Shown: positions 34,291-45,720, counted from the stretch's first letter. The stretch: 64,000 nt of DNA from Emydura subglobosa (GCA_007922225.1 ML680053.1:2742319-2806318); one strand, 5' to 3'. Notes: generated from the sequence alone by a model not told the origin. Translations and numbers: made by a program.

Positions 34291-35284
34291 CTTCCTGGTA
34301 GCGAGAGCGAGACCGGAGAGGATAGTTCCTCAGGCTGAAAGAGTGAGATCTGTGTTAAAGATCCCTTTGCTGGTCAGCGCTTCCTTCCCTCCTTTCCAAG
34401 CGGGAGAGGCTCGCAGCAGCTGTTGCTGTTTCGCTGGGGCCTGATCCTTCCGGCTCCCAGTGAAGTCAGCAGGAGCTTTGCCTACCGCGGGAGCCGGCTC
34501 AGGCCTGGATGTTCAATCTCAGAAAGACGCTGCGGCTGGCAGCCAGGAAGGACCAGCATGCTCGAGTTTGCTTGCTTGCTACCCCCTGCCATGCTCCCCT
34601 AAGGGCCTGTGACTTCCCTCGCACTGGCAATGGGATCTCTTCCAGCGTCGCTGCCAAAACACCTCTGGAGAAGAAGCCGGGTTCCTCCCCCACACTCCTG
34701 TGGCTGCTGAAATCCAGAGCTTTGGCCAGGATTCTGCTTGCAGACAAAGAACCAACTCTCCCATTCAGCAGGCACAGGCATGCCCTCTTGTGGTCATATG
34801 GTGCAATGTTGCATTTGCACCGGTTTCATTCTGGCTGTGATCAGGTTTTATTTATTTATTTTTTTTAAACAGCTTTTACTACTGCTTCAATGAATCAATC
34901 CTTGAAGCTCCCAGTATTCTTATAAAGAAACATTCCATCACTTTGCTTTGTGATCAGTACCATTTCTGCTAGAAACAGGAAGTGCTGATTCCTAGCACGT
35001 AGAGATTAAAACTTCTCCCTTGTTTGCCCATCATTGCTAATGTACCCCTTAAAGCTGAGCGTGCTTTTCCTCAGTTGTTCCGCCAAGCATTTTGAAACTG
35101 TCAAGACCGAGGAAAACATAAGTTATTTGACAAATGAATAAATAAAATTAATGTCTGTGAGCAGAGAGATAAATAATGCCCTATTTCTAAATGACACATT
35201 TAAAGACAGACAGCTGAATTGAAAGCAAAGAAAATCTACATTAAAATACTGACCTTTTCCTCTTTAAAAGTGAATGGCCCAGTT

Positions 35285-36310
35285 TGCTTAGGCAGTAGGA
35301 TGGTTCTCAAAGGATACGTCCACTTCAGACTCTTTTTGGTAGCTTTTGTCATTGTACACAAAGCTTACCCTTCTCTTTTTCGGTGTCTGAGTTATATTTT
35401 TGGTTTCTTGGGAAGTGGATGCACACATGTTCCTCCTCCGTGTTTTGCAAGAACCCCCTGCAACAGGAAGACACTCACTTTTCTCTTTCCTCAAAGCTGA
35501 AAATGGGATCCCATTTTCTTGTCTTCAGTGAATATTCTCAGATTCTTTAAAGACGGATGCATACGTTGTCCTCCTGGATTTGCAAGCAGAATCTGACAAA
35601 GAGTTCTTGTGAATCTTAATAGGTATTTTAATCCATGCAAGTCCTCATTTTCTGCATTTTTATGAAGCCTCATACTGCGCCTAACCTTTTTTTCGCCATC
35701 CTCCCTCACCTTCACTAAGGACTGTTCTATAGAGTAATGGAGATCACTGAACATTTCGGAGTCATTTTCTATTTGAGGTACAGAAGGGGGTTCTTGCTCA
35801 TTAGAAAAGGAACCACAGAGGTTGTTTCCAAGAGCTTCACAATGGAGGTTCTCCGTATCAGAAAGACAGACAATGGTTCTCCTGCCTTTTGAAGTTAACA
35901 CTGGCATCCCTGTGAGTTGTTTGTTCTCTTGGGAAGTCTTTACTAGGACATTCAGTTAGAGTATTTTCACTTACAACAATGTCCTGCAGGTTCCTTTAGC
36001 ACCTCTGTGTTGTTTGAAGGATGGTCACTTTCTAGTGAACATTCATTTTCTATTGAGCCATCTCTCTCTTCTTCATGTTCTTTATTGTCAGATGTATTAA
36101 ATGGGGAAGTGCCCTTAATTTCTTGAATAAATGTGTTGGGTAGTGCCAAATGAAAATGTGATTGTACAGTTACAGGTGAAGCGTTCTCTCACAAGACTGG
36201 GCTCAGACTGCCGATAGCTGGTCTTATTAATGTTGTCTTCTTCACTGGTCTGATTACTCACACCCTCATTGACCTGAGAGGAGGGGAACCCTTCGCTGTC
36301 CCCCTGCAAT
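35285..36310 (-). pseudogene. CDCA2: CDCA2 (Repo-Man)-like processed pseudogene, 5'-truncated
   Basis: The minus strand reads as intronless protein-like sequence that jumps frame at least three times (near 36170, 35985 and 35635). Pieces in order include FIQEIKGTSPFNTSD, SENTLTECPSKDFPREQT, GRRTIVCLSDTENL, EKKVRRSMRLHKNAENEDL, WIKIPIKIHKNSLSDSACKS, SRRTTYASVFKESENI and CKTRRRNMCASTSQETKNI, with a stop near 35288. The order and the RRSMRLQK...WI..P and RR(T/S) blocks resemble the C-terminal part of CDCA2, the chromatin-bound PP1-targeting mitotic protein. Loss of introns, several frameshifts and an A-rich stretch on the minus strand at 34868-34848 (AAATAAATAAA), about 420 nt past the stop, fit an old LINE-mobilised retrocopy. 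The parent gene is assigned from memory. A different Ser/Arg-rich mitotic protein is possible. Confidence 0.6.
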
Positions 36311-39300
36311 GCTGAACGTTCTCCTCCCGCCCCTGGGGGGGGGGGGAAGGTGGCCCTGTCACAGAACCTGCCATTGGCACTAACTAGCCCCCCGGCTGGC
36401 TGCCTCAGCAGAGGTTAGGGGCTGCCTGAGTCCTTGGAGAGCTGGGGAGGCAGTGTGACTGGCTGGTGCAGTACTGGAGAGCTTGACCCTTGGGGGCTCC
36501 CATGCACTCGAGAGTCCAGGCTTCACACTGGGGAGGAAGGGAAAACGACTTCCCTGGTTATTCTCTTGTCGGAGGTGAGCCACAGCATTCCCGCTCTTGA
36601 CCCTGGGCTTCCTGGCCAGAGCCAGGTGGGGCCTCCCCAGGCTCTGAACTTTCAGCCCTCGGGGCCACTGGCAAACTGGGCAGGAGCACAAAATTCGCCT
36701 TTCCCCGGGTCCCATTCCATCCGCCATCGTGTCAGCGGCCTTGGTTGGTTCCACAGCATGTGAGCAGCTCCCAGCTGGGCCAACTGCACACGCGCACGAA
36801 TAGGGCAGGGGGTTCCCTGAAAACTGACTGCATGACATGATCCTCTCCAGTCTGGAAGTAACCCACTGCCTGAGACCCGCCTGCTCTGAGCGGTGATGGG
36901 CCGGGCAGGCAAGTGTTAGCTGCCAGGTTCTGCCCAGCTCCACGTGTGACATTTGATGCCAATGATTTAATGAGCGAATCTGCATATAGCCATCAGCCTG
37001 GGTGGATTTGGTGCTGGTGAATGTACTGCTCTCTCCCCATCTACAGACCAAGGTTCCCCCCACGCTGCCCTGGCAAATGCCCCGGGACATTGCTCTAGGG
37101 TCGACAGGGGCGGTTCGATCTCCGTGCCCCAGCAGCTGCTCGTGCCTCTCCTGCGGCTGCCAATCGGTGCCAAGTGTGGAGGTGAGATGGCGACGTGGGA
37201 GCTGGAACCGAGACCCCATGAACTCAGATGTGGGAGAACGGAGCATCTGGCGGGGATAGTGTGTGGGTGTGGATCTGGGAGAGGGGGAGGCTTGTGGACC
37301 CCTCCGCTGCTCTGCTCCTGTTTCCCCGTTAGCTTTCTTTATTCAGCCAGGCAAATTCTGTCCCTGTTCCCTTTGCTGGACTCTGTCCCCATTAGCACCT
37401 GTTCCCCTATCCCCTCTTAGCTTCTCTGATCCCATTGGCTCTTGTGTGTTCCCCTGTAAATTCCTGAGGTTCCCACCTGCCCAACTTTCCTCCCATAGGA
37501 CCTCTGACATGGCAGGTTGTTACAGATCTACAGAGTTCCCTGCAAACACCACCCACTGCTCTGAAAAGTGAGCGCGCTGCCAGGGACCTTGACGGGAGAC
37601 CCATGGCCTGGCTTCGCAAGGACCTGAGTGCTGCCAGTGTTAGCCAAGAGCACTCAGCCTATCAGGAGAGCACCAAGGCCTCCCATCCAGACCAAGCCTA
37701 TCCAGACGGCTAAGCACTTTGCAAAAAGAGCCATTTAGCACAGGTGACTGATGGTGCGTCTCACTTGTATCTGATCTGAACAGCGGAGCTCTTGACGCCG
37801 AAAGGCAAAATCTGCATGCTTGGTGCTTGGGCTACCAATAGCGTTTTCAAATGTACGTTCCTGGCCTCTAGCTGCCTGTAGCAGCTTTGGCACTAATCTT
37901 GCTGAGATTAGCCCAGCATGTCTATAGCTATTCTGAAGCACCAAGGCATTTGCCGTCTTCACTCCTCTCCAGAGCTGCCAAACATACCCGGCACATACAA
38001 GGCAAGCCGAGATGCCAGCTGGCAACAGCTGGCCTTGTAGGAAAGGGAGGAAGCCTGAGTTACAGTCTGAACAAGGGACTTGAATTTACCGGCTGGAAAG
38101 GGTCCTCCCTGAGCACGTGGGGTCAGTCAGGCCATGGTGTAACTCCACTGAAGTCACCAGTTTACGCCAGGGATGAATCCTGTCCCAAGAGCTGGTTGTC
38201 AGCTGGAGTGCTGACCCGGCACATAGTTTATCCATAATAAGGCATAACAAAGCAGTTTACGTCAGGACTGGGTTTTTTTTTTTCAGCAACAGAAAAATGT
38301 TGGCCCAGCCTCCTGTTGATGAACTAATTAAAAAAAAAAAGACATGCCTGCCATGTATTTATGTCTGTGCCCTGTGTGCCGTGCTGCAGGCAGTCCAGGA
38401 ACTGCGGGTGCTATCACTGCCCTTCCCATCATTTTACTTAGCACACCTTGTCGGCGTCTCAGGCTCTGGTCCTACAAATACTTATGCACCTGCTTAACTT
38501 TACACAACTGGTCCAGTTGAACTCAACGAGGCTGTTCCCGAGCTCAGTGCTAAGCACGTGCATGAATGTTGGCAGGAGCAGAGCCCTAGTGAACTGAAAA
38601 ATTCACCCTGATTTCTTTGACCTTTGTTTCTTCCTTTTTTAAAGACAAAAGGTATGAAAGTGGGATCTGCTGAAAGGTGTGACAGGCTGGTGGACTGAGC
38701 AGCTGACTAGGACACAGATGTCCTGGATTTTCATTCTGCCACTGGCTCGCTGGGTAACCCTGGCATGTCCTTCCCTGCCTCAGTTTACCCATTTGTAAAA
38801 TGGGGTGATGATAATGCTTAACCGCCACTGTGAAGCACCTGGATAGCACTATCTACCTTGGAGACTTGCATACTTACACTGTTACCATAGTATCAGAGAG
38901 CCTCGGAGTTGCTAATGGATTTATTCTCACAATACACTGTGCTGTGCTGTTATCCCAGTTGTACAGATGGGGGGCTGAGAGACGAAGGACCTGATTTTTA
39001 AAGGTATATAGACACCCAGTGGGAATTTCAAAAGCACTGAGGCACCTTAATCCCAGTTTAGCGCCTACTTTTTTAATCACTGAAGCATGTTTATTGAAGC
39101 CATTTTCATACGTCTTATACAAATCGGTTACACACATTGCCCTGACACAGTCAATTTGTGCATTAAACTCGATCTTCTAGGGGGATTTTCCTCAGCCCAT
39201 CCCTGCTCAGTTTGTCAAACCGACAATAAATGAAAAGCACAGAAAGCAAAGAGTGAAAGCTACAGACGCTGCACGTTAAAATCAACACCTGCCATGTCAC

Positions 39301-39750
39301 AATGACCGGGATTGGTACTGCACATTATGAAACGATCACACAGCTGGGGAAGTATTCTCCGCTTTGTCCCACTAACATTTGACACCAATGAGGTCTTTTC
39401 ACTCTTCAAAGTCAAGAGAGAAATGTAGTCCCTTCCACTGTAAATTGTCCATTTCTCTTTTTCTCTGCTGCAGAGAGCAAGGATATTCTTCCACATAATG
39501 TAATGAAGGACCCCACAGTTTTAATTTGTAATTTGTTTTCACATGTTAAACTCCTGGAATCTTTCTTGGCTGGAGCTCTTTGCCCTCATAGTAAACCAGA
39601 TGCATTTCCCAGGCTTTTGTGACTTTTCTGTCCTATAAGAACAGTTCGACACATGCAACTTTTCTACCAGTTAAAGATTAAGTTTCCTAAAAAGAACCAG
39701 AGTTTGCACTTGACTTGATTTAACCCCAACTGGTATTCTCTTCTCTTTCC
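36311..39750. other. Intergenic DNA including a GC-rich segment
   Basis: 36340-37260 is GC-rich with a 12-14 nt G run near 36338-36350. It keeps a 288-codon frame open on the minus strand (36380-37246), but other frames there are open too and no domain is recognisable. A MITE-like palindrome lies at 38470-38575 (ACTTATGCACCTGCTTAAC facing GTGCTAAGCACGTGCATGA), and a MIR copy at 38685-38860. No real exon is supported. Confidence 0.4.
38685..38860 (+). mobile_element. MIR-like SINE
   Basis: The sequence TTCTGCCACTGGCTCGCTGG, CTGCCTCAGTTTACCCATTT and TGTAAAATGGGGTGATGATA is a clear MIR core and tail. It is preceded by a head containing GACACAGATGTCCTGGATTT. Confidence 0.75.
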
Positions 39751-39756
39751 TCACAA

Positions 39757-40215
39757 GGCTGGCATGGGTGAGACTATTGGAATACCCATCCAGTTCTGGT
39801 GGCCACATTTTAAAAAGCACGTTGAAAAATTGGAGAAGGTGAAGCAGAGAGCCACAAAAATTATTTGAGGCCTGGAAAAAAAAATGCTTCAGTCTATTTT
39901 ATCAAAAAGTAGATCAAGAGGATTAATAGATTAAACCACTGTGATGATCGAGTCTGGCCTCATGTATAACGTAGGCCATAAAACTTCCCTGAAATAATTC
40001 CTGTTTGAACTAGAGCAGAACTTTTAGAAAAATATCCAAATTTGATTTAAACATTTCCCATGATGGAGCATCCACAGTAGCCTGATTTGTTTGGCTGGAA
40101 CCCAGCCAGGCTGTTGTACTAAGTGCTGACTGCAGCTGGTTCATAGGTTCACAGATTCTAATGCCAGAAGGGACCAACTGTGATCATCTAGTTTGACCTC
40201 TTGCATAATGGAGCT
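39757..40215. mobile_element. CR1 fragments in both orientations
   Basis: 39757-39935 is sense CR1 (CAGTTCTGGTGGCCACATTT, GAGAAGGTGAAGCAGAGAGC). 39936-40085 and 40139-40215 are antisense CR1 3'-end pieces (GATGATCGAGTCTGGCCTCA; GATCATCTAGTTTGACCTCT). Sense and antisense pieces are adjacent, so at least two insertions or an inversion are involved. Confidence 0.75.
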
Positions 40216-41019
40216 CCCAGACACCGGCCAGGCCCTCCACAACGCACAGGGAGCAAGGAGTGCAGGAGGCTCTGAGCTGGAGAGGTCGGCGCTGCACAGT
40301 GGGTAAGTGTGAGGGAGGGCGGTGGCAGAGCCTGGTCAGAGCAGGAGAACTGCCACCATGAGCGCCAGAAAGTCTCCGGGGCACAGGAGGAGGAACGTGG
40401 CATGTCCCCCCCACCCCTGCAGGTAGACACCTCTCCTTCCCCAGGGCGGCTGGGGGTCGGTGCCATCTGGTGGGAGCCGGGGACCCCTCCTGCCCTGTGC
40501 GGGGGACCCAGGAGGCCTGGGGGGGGAGCACAAATGTAAGCATTGGCCCCCGGGTGCTGGAGACCCACGGTATGTCACTGACTGTGACCTCTCTCTCTTT
40601 GTGACTTGAAGTGCTCCTCCTTCATGACTCAGCCAGGTCCCTAAGTCCCCCCATTCCGAGGTAACAAAATCCTACCAAACAAGCTGTCTACAAATTCCAA
40701 CTCCAGGGCCACGTTCCCAGGGGCTGGTAGGGGAACCCGGGCCCACCCACTGCTCTGGGTTCCAGCCCAGGGACCCTCTGACTAGAACCTAGGGCTCCTC
40801 AGTTTCAGACCCTGTTGCTGTTTCCCTGGACTCCTCCTTGCCCCATCCCTCTATCTCCTTGTCAATCTCTGGGTTTAACTGCTCCCCATGGCTTTGTGTG
40901 TTTCCTGGCAAGGCGGACCCACTTGCTGAGTCTATGACCGCCAAGCACTGGAGACCAGAGATAACTCAAAAATTAAAGCCTTTCTCCTTTCCCAGTATTC
41001 TTAAGGAATTGCAATGTGG
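40216..41019. other. Intergenic DNA, partly GC-rich, nothing recognised
   Basis: The GC-rich segment 40230-40580 keeps several frames open on both strands but none has a domain that I recognise. No transposon boundary is obvious. Confidence 0.35.
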
Positions 41020-43530
41020 CTTTTTTTTTTTTTTTAATAGGGCCCCATTTTCCTGTTGATCTTACGAGGTGTTGCAGAGAAAATGTTAATCATTTCAGGC
41101 CTCTAAGGTTTTCATATAAACACCCCCTTTCGATGGTACCCGCTTTGCACTCCCAAGAGAGATGATAAACTGTTCCCTGGACCTGGCACATCTCACACCA
41201 TCCATCTTTGTTGTTAGAAACAAATGGCTATTGAAGCCAAAACGGCCAGTTAATATTCTACATAAATCCACTTCCCTTGTTCTCTGAGGGCCTTGGAATA
41301 TATAAACGTTTTTAACTCTTGGGTGAATTTCCTGGAATCTTTCCCCCTTTGTTTCTGGTGCCCATATTTCTTGCCATTCCTCTCTTAACTCATTTGTGAT
41401 TAAAATTTTAGACTCCAGTTTACTTAAAGAGATCAATTTGCTTGTATTTGACAGCATTCTTTGTCTGCCAGCTCTTTGCCCACCACCCCTCCATGCGCTG
41501 GGATATCTACTGCTATTAGCATTACACCCAGCTGTGTTACTCTTGTTCACAGTAATAGTTCATTAAGTATTTCATTTCTGCTACCTGAAGGACCATTTCT
41601 GATTGCCGTAATTCTGATAAGGACTCAGGCAGAATGGCCATGGCGGCTGGGCGCACATCCGTGACCCAATTTAATATCCACATTACGCCTGCCTGATCAG
41701 TTGTCAAAATGGCTACAAAATTGATATAGCTTCCTTGATTCCAAGCAAAAGAACGCAGTACGCTGTTCCCATTCTTCCCGTTCTTACATCTTTAGAGCTG
41801 TCAGTACACATTGGCAGTAGCATGCCCACTCATCATCAATGGATTGATTTGCTATATCTTGCATATCTAACTTCCTCATCCCTGCAGTCCTTTCCTCCTC
41901 CTCCTTTGTGTGATTTATGGCCAGGCAGAGGCACTCCTCACTGGTACACAGCTCATGGGCATAGTTTAGGGGGGGCGCTGCCCCCGTCAAACAGAGCCAG
42001 CCTTGTTGGGTACACACTGTGGTCAGTGTGGGACGGCTCGGTGTCTTTAACTTAATGCACCAGGATAGGTCCCTGCCAGCAGCCCACCCACACTCCCACT
42101 CCTGACGTCCTCCTCCTCCTCACCCCCCATCAGCCCGGGGTGCCGGCTGTTTGGCAATCCTGGTGGGGCCTGCGCTGCCACGTGTATCTGTGCAGTGCAG
42201 TGGGGAAGCAGAAGCCTAGCATGTGGCATCCCCTTGCATCATGAAATACAGCATACACACAGGCTCGTGTGTAGACACAGGCACAGCTCCACTCACTCAG
42301 CCTGTCTTGGCATGACAAGCTACACCAACACCACCAAAGGGGGAACAGAGACTGAGCCCTCAGGGTCCCTGTGCAAGACCCAAACAAACATTGGGGCAGG
42401 GGCTCAGCCTCACGGGCCAGCGGTGACCCCACAGTGAGCCCAGCACTGTAAGCTTTGGGATTTGCTCCCCACACGTGGCCTGGCTGGAGCTTCCCCCCCA
42501 CTCCCAATATCCAACTCAAACTACACCTATGACACTGCCCATTAACATATTAAACACTTGTGGTTCTAAAGTGTTCCCAATTAGTTATTTTTATATTCCA
42601 AGTAGGGAGACAACCATAGTCTTCGGTATTACCTTTTCCTTGACATATGAGTATCAGGAAGTGGTCACATCCCATTCCCTCCTCTTTATAGATTTCCCAG
42701 TACATTTGCTTGCTATGTTGCTTGTTTCAATTCCCAAGTCTAGCCAGGGAAACTTCCACCAGCTGCATTAAATTTGGTAGGTGCTCCATCATTCAGAATT
42801 ACTAAATATTTGCATCAATGAATTGCTTTAGACATTTTCCATTATCATTTTTTCTACTTCCCCACAATCTGTTATGGCTGTTTAGGTCTCCACAGATAAT
42901 ATACAGGCTTGGGGCATCTGCAATTATCTCTTTCAGTTCCTTGGCCACTAGTTTTCTGTATGGGTTGTACACGTTATATATTCTTAGTGATGTGGAATTA
43001 TTTTGCATTGGAACCTCATAACATTATACTCAATGTTAAACCTTTTCACCTGTACTTCAAAATAATTTACATTCTCCTTGATGAATGTACAGCTGCCCCT
43101 ACCCCTTCCTACTTCTCTATCCTGCCTAGATATACCATATCCAGGGATTCTGTAGTCTAGATTCCCTATTAGCCATGTCTCTTGAATGCATTTAATGTCA
43201 GGTTAGCTTCCACATCAACAATATTTTTCTTTAATTCCTGCCCATGCACTATCCGGCAGCGTGCATTGCAACTAAAAATTGTCATCACCACTCAATTTTA
43301 ACCTTCAACACTTCCTTTGCTTAGGAAAGCATGGATTAGTTGTACTGATAGGCTGCTAACATGTAAATACTTTTCAGATGCTTTAATTGTATTTCTCATG
43401 TTCTCTGTTTTCTTTCCTGTCGGAGATGTGCAGTTTGTTACTTCAATCATAAATACTATGAGCCTCTCTGTTGCTATAAACGGTATGTCACCTCTGGTTC
43501 CCAGTATCGCTCCAAACAGCCTTTCCACTA
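41020..43530 (-). mobile_element. Non-LTR retrotransposon with APE endonuclease and RNase H-like region (I/Jockey group), internally deleted
   Basis: The element is on the minus strand and ends in a poly(A) tail, seen as a T run at about 41019-41036. ORF2 starts near 43285 with IFSCNARCRIVHGQELKKNI, the usual 'WN.R.....ELK' opening of APE endonucleases. It continues with IQETWL (43188-43170), RIPGYGISRQD, YNVYNPYRKL, the catalytic block GDLNSHNRLWGS (42891-42856) and GCDHFLI (about 42672-42652). After a nested MITE, lower coordinates show CTDSSKDVRTGRMGTAY (about 41810-41760), which resembles the RNase H motif TDGSK..DG.VG.A, then EEWQEIW and LTGRFGFNSHLF typical of I-group C-termini. The reverse transcriptase that should lie between them is absent. 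Frames are broken, so the copy is dead. 43528-43298 may be the end of ORF1. Confidence 0.75.
41954..42533. mobile_element. MITE-like element nested in the non-LTR retrotransposon
   Basis: The left end TCATGGGCATAGTTTAGG and the complement of the right end, TCATAGGTGTAGTTTGAG, match over about 17 bp with a few differences. The GC-rich interior has no transposase and differs sharply in composition from its AT-rich host. It sits where the host's reverse transcriptase should be. No clear target duplication was found. Confidence 0.55.
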
Positions 43531-43924
43531 TTTTGTTGCTTTATTTCTTTTCTCTTTATTGGGCTTCCTTTCTCCCTTTTTTTCTTGAATGGTTCTGATG
43601 CTGGCTGACTAAATGCCAGCTCGTGCCAGGTCCCCATGCCTTAACAGGACACTAACAGATACATAGCTGGACTCTATCTGGCTCACTTGTGGGTTAATAT
43701 GAATAAAATAGGAATTATAAGAAAGTGTTTAGATTTAGACTCTATTGAATACTTGTGAGTTGCTGCCTGTTTTAATCTTCTTTGTAATATCTGTGTTCTA
43801 CACTTCAATGTAATATTTGAGCAGTTGTATTGTGAACCTTTGTGGCTGCATGAATTGCCATCCAAGAGAGGGACATTAATTAGTGTGAAGAGTTGTTCTT
43901 CTACAGAAATTTTCTCACCTTCTG

Positions 43925-44300
43925 AAAGCCACACATCTCATTTGGAACTGGAAATATGCAATCAGGCAGCAGCAGAGACAAAAAAACCCAAATACAGTAA
44001 ATATAGTGCAGTACTATGTTAAACGTAAACTACTAAACAAAATAGAGGGAAAGTTTGAAATGAAAAGATTTGACAAGGTAAAGAAACTGTTTCTGTGCTT
44101 GTTTCATTTAAAATAAGATGGTTAAAGCAGCATTTTCTTCTGCATAGTAAAATTTCAAAGCTATGTTAAGTGAACGTTCAGTTGTAAACTTTTGAAAAAA
44201 ATGCCGTAATGTTTGTTCAGAGAGACAAACATTTCAGAGTTATGAACAACCTCCATTCCCGAGGTGGTCGTAACTCTGAGGTTTTACTGTAACACGGTGC
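43925..44300. mobile_element. Tc1/mariner-type (Tigger-like) MITE
   Basis: The right end contains CAGAGTTATGAACAACCTCC and its near complement GAGGTGGTCGTAACTCTGAG, then GTTTTACTGTA. The interior ACTATGTTAAACGTAAACTA and GTTTCTGTGCTTGTTTCATT is a familiar repeat in turtle and other amniote DNA. The family assignment is from memory. Confidence 0.5.
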
Positions 44301-44502
44301 GTAGCATAACAGGCAGTGTGATGCAAACTTTAACATAAATTAATGGAATGGGACTTTGAAAATGAAAAGGCAGCAAACATTTCTGTTCATTTCAGTGCAC
44401 GACTGTAGTCTGGTGTAGCTACACATTCACCAGTCGTGTTCTCACAGGTCACTATGTGAAGTTGTGGTCTCCTGGCAGGAATCATAAGGGTAAGGATGTG
44501 GC

Positions 44503-45720
44503 CTATGGTGCCACATAGAACGTTGTGGGGTGTAAGGAGCTGTGACCATGGAGTTCTCCAAGGACTGCAGCATTTGTTTGCCACCTGACAAGATCCATTA
44601 TGTACGAGTGCATCTCCCTCTTCTTTTCCTGTGCCCTTCGCCGGTCTGCTCTTTTTTTCTCCATGCTATCGGCCATGATGGCTCTCCGTGCCCTTTCTTT
44701 GTGGTCTGATGCAGCACTGGCTTGCAGGATCTCACTGAACATGTCATCCCTAGTCCTCTTCTTTATCCTCCTCATCAGGGTCAGCTTTGGAGCTCCTCTA
44801 CGCAGCACCTTTCTCCAGCTCCAGCCATGGTGAGTATGGCCTCCCAGGGACAAGGAGTGGGGAAGGAATTTTGGTTGCATGAAATTTGGTCCCTTTTTCA
44901 TGCATATGAGTGTAGGGTAATGGCACTGAACACTGGCACTATTTAACACAGGCAGTGGTGGTTTTAGCTGATATCTAACTCCTGAGGATCACAAAGGCAC
45001 AGAGAGAACAGGTGCTGCTGGCGTACTGGAGCCACCCAGGCCCACATGCTGCTACCTTGTTTACTATAATGACGCCAGCCGAACTCATGGAAGAGAGGCA
45101 TGGGAAAATGCCACAACAGAGCCCAGATATCAGCTAAAACCACCACTGCCTGTGTTAAATAGTGCCAATGTTCAGTGCCATTACCCTATACTCCTATGCA
45201 TGAAGTAGATACCAAATCTACCTCTGTTTGTTGTATTCCCTTCTTTTCTCATCTGAGTAAAACAACAAGACACAGCTATAAACGTCTCATTAACTTATGG
45301 ATGGGCTGGGCACCATCTTAAATTTAAATAATGTAAGAAAAAATGCACGCACACACATACCCAACTCCCCTTCATCACATTCATGTTTACCTGGTGGCGT
45401 CTCAAACAGGTCGTATCTCTTACTGCAAAGTGGGACCCGGTTCTGCACCACATCTCCACCCTCCTCCTTCTTGCTGTACATGGTAGAGGTCTCTGTCTCG
45501 TGCTCTAGAGTGATCTGTGGGGTGGTCTCTGCCAAGTATGGTATGCAGATCATTGTAAAAGCAGGCCCAGATTGATTGTTATGGTCCTTGGCCTTGTGGT
45601 ATGCCTGCTGTAGTTCCTTCATTTTCACATGGCATTGCTGCTGGTCCCCTGTGCAATCTGCTCATAAGATATCTATGTTGCTAGGGCTGGTCCGTAACTG
45701 GGCCATCACTGCCTCTTCTC
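44503..45720 (-). pseudogene. PIF/Harbinger accessory Myb/SANT-like gene remnant
   Basis: The first part (about 45720-45391, minus) reads HVKMKELQQAYHKAKDHNNQSG and ends ...LFETPPG at a donor-like GTAAAC. This matches the 'KIKELRQAYQKTKEANGRSG' segment of the trihelix/Myb-like protein encoded by vertebrate Harbinger elements. A second exon-like frame (44949-44503) reads RRIKKRTRDDMFSEILQASA, then a charged coiled-coil (KKRADRRRAQEKKREMH) and DLVRWQTNAAVL, as in the C-terminal half of those proteins. In active elements this protein binds the transposon ends and brings in the transposase. Here the DNA-binding helices upstream are degraded and no transposase is adjacent. The intron-like gap holds the inverted repeat at 44898-45203. 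Confidence 0.75.
44898..45203. repeat. 79-bp inverted repeat, three mismatches, 148-bp loop
   Basis: The left arm is 44898-44976 (starts TCATGCATATGAGTG, ends TTTAGCTGATATCT). The right arm is 45125-45203 (starts AGATATCAGCTAAAA, ends CTCCTATGCATGA). The arms are complementary except for three positions by my count, and weaker pairing continues outward (AAATTTGGT / ACCAAATCT). The loop is ordinary Harbinger accessory-gene sequence. This looks like a local inverted duplication. Confidence 0.9.

Noticed and set aside
40184..40578. Overlapping frames of 119 and 126 codons
   Set aside because: GC-rich DNA with three overlapping open frames and no conserved domain.
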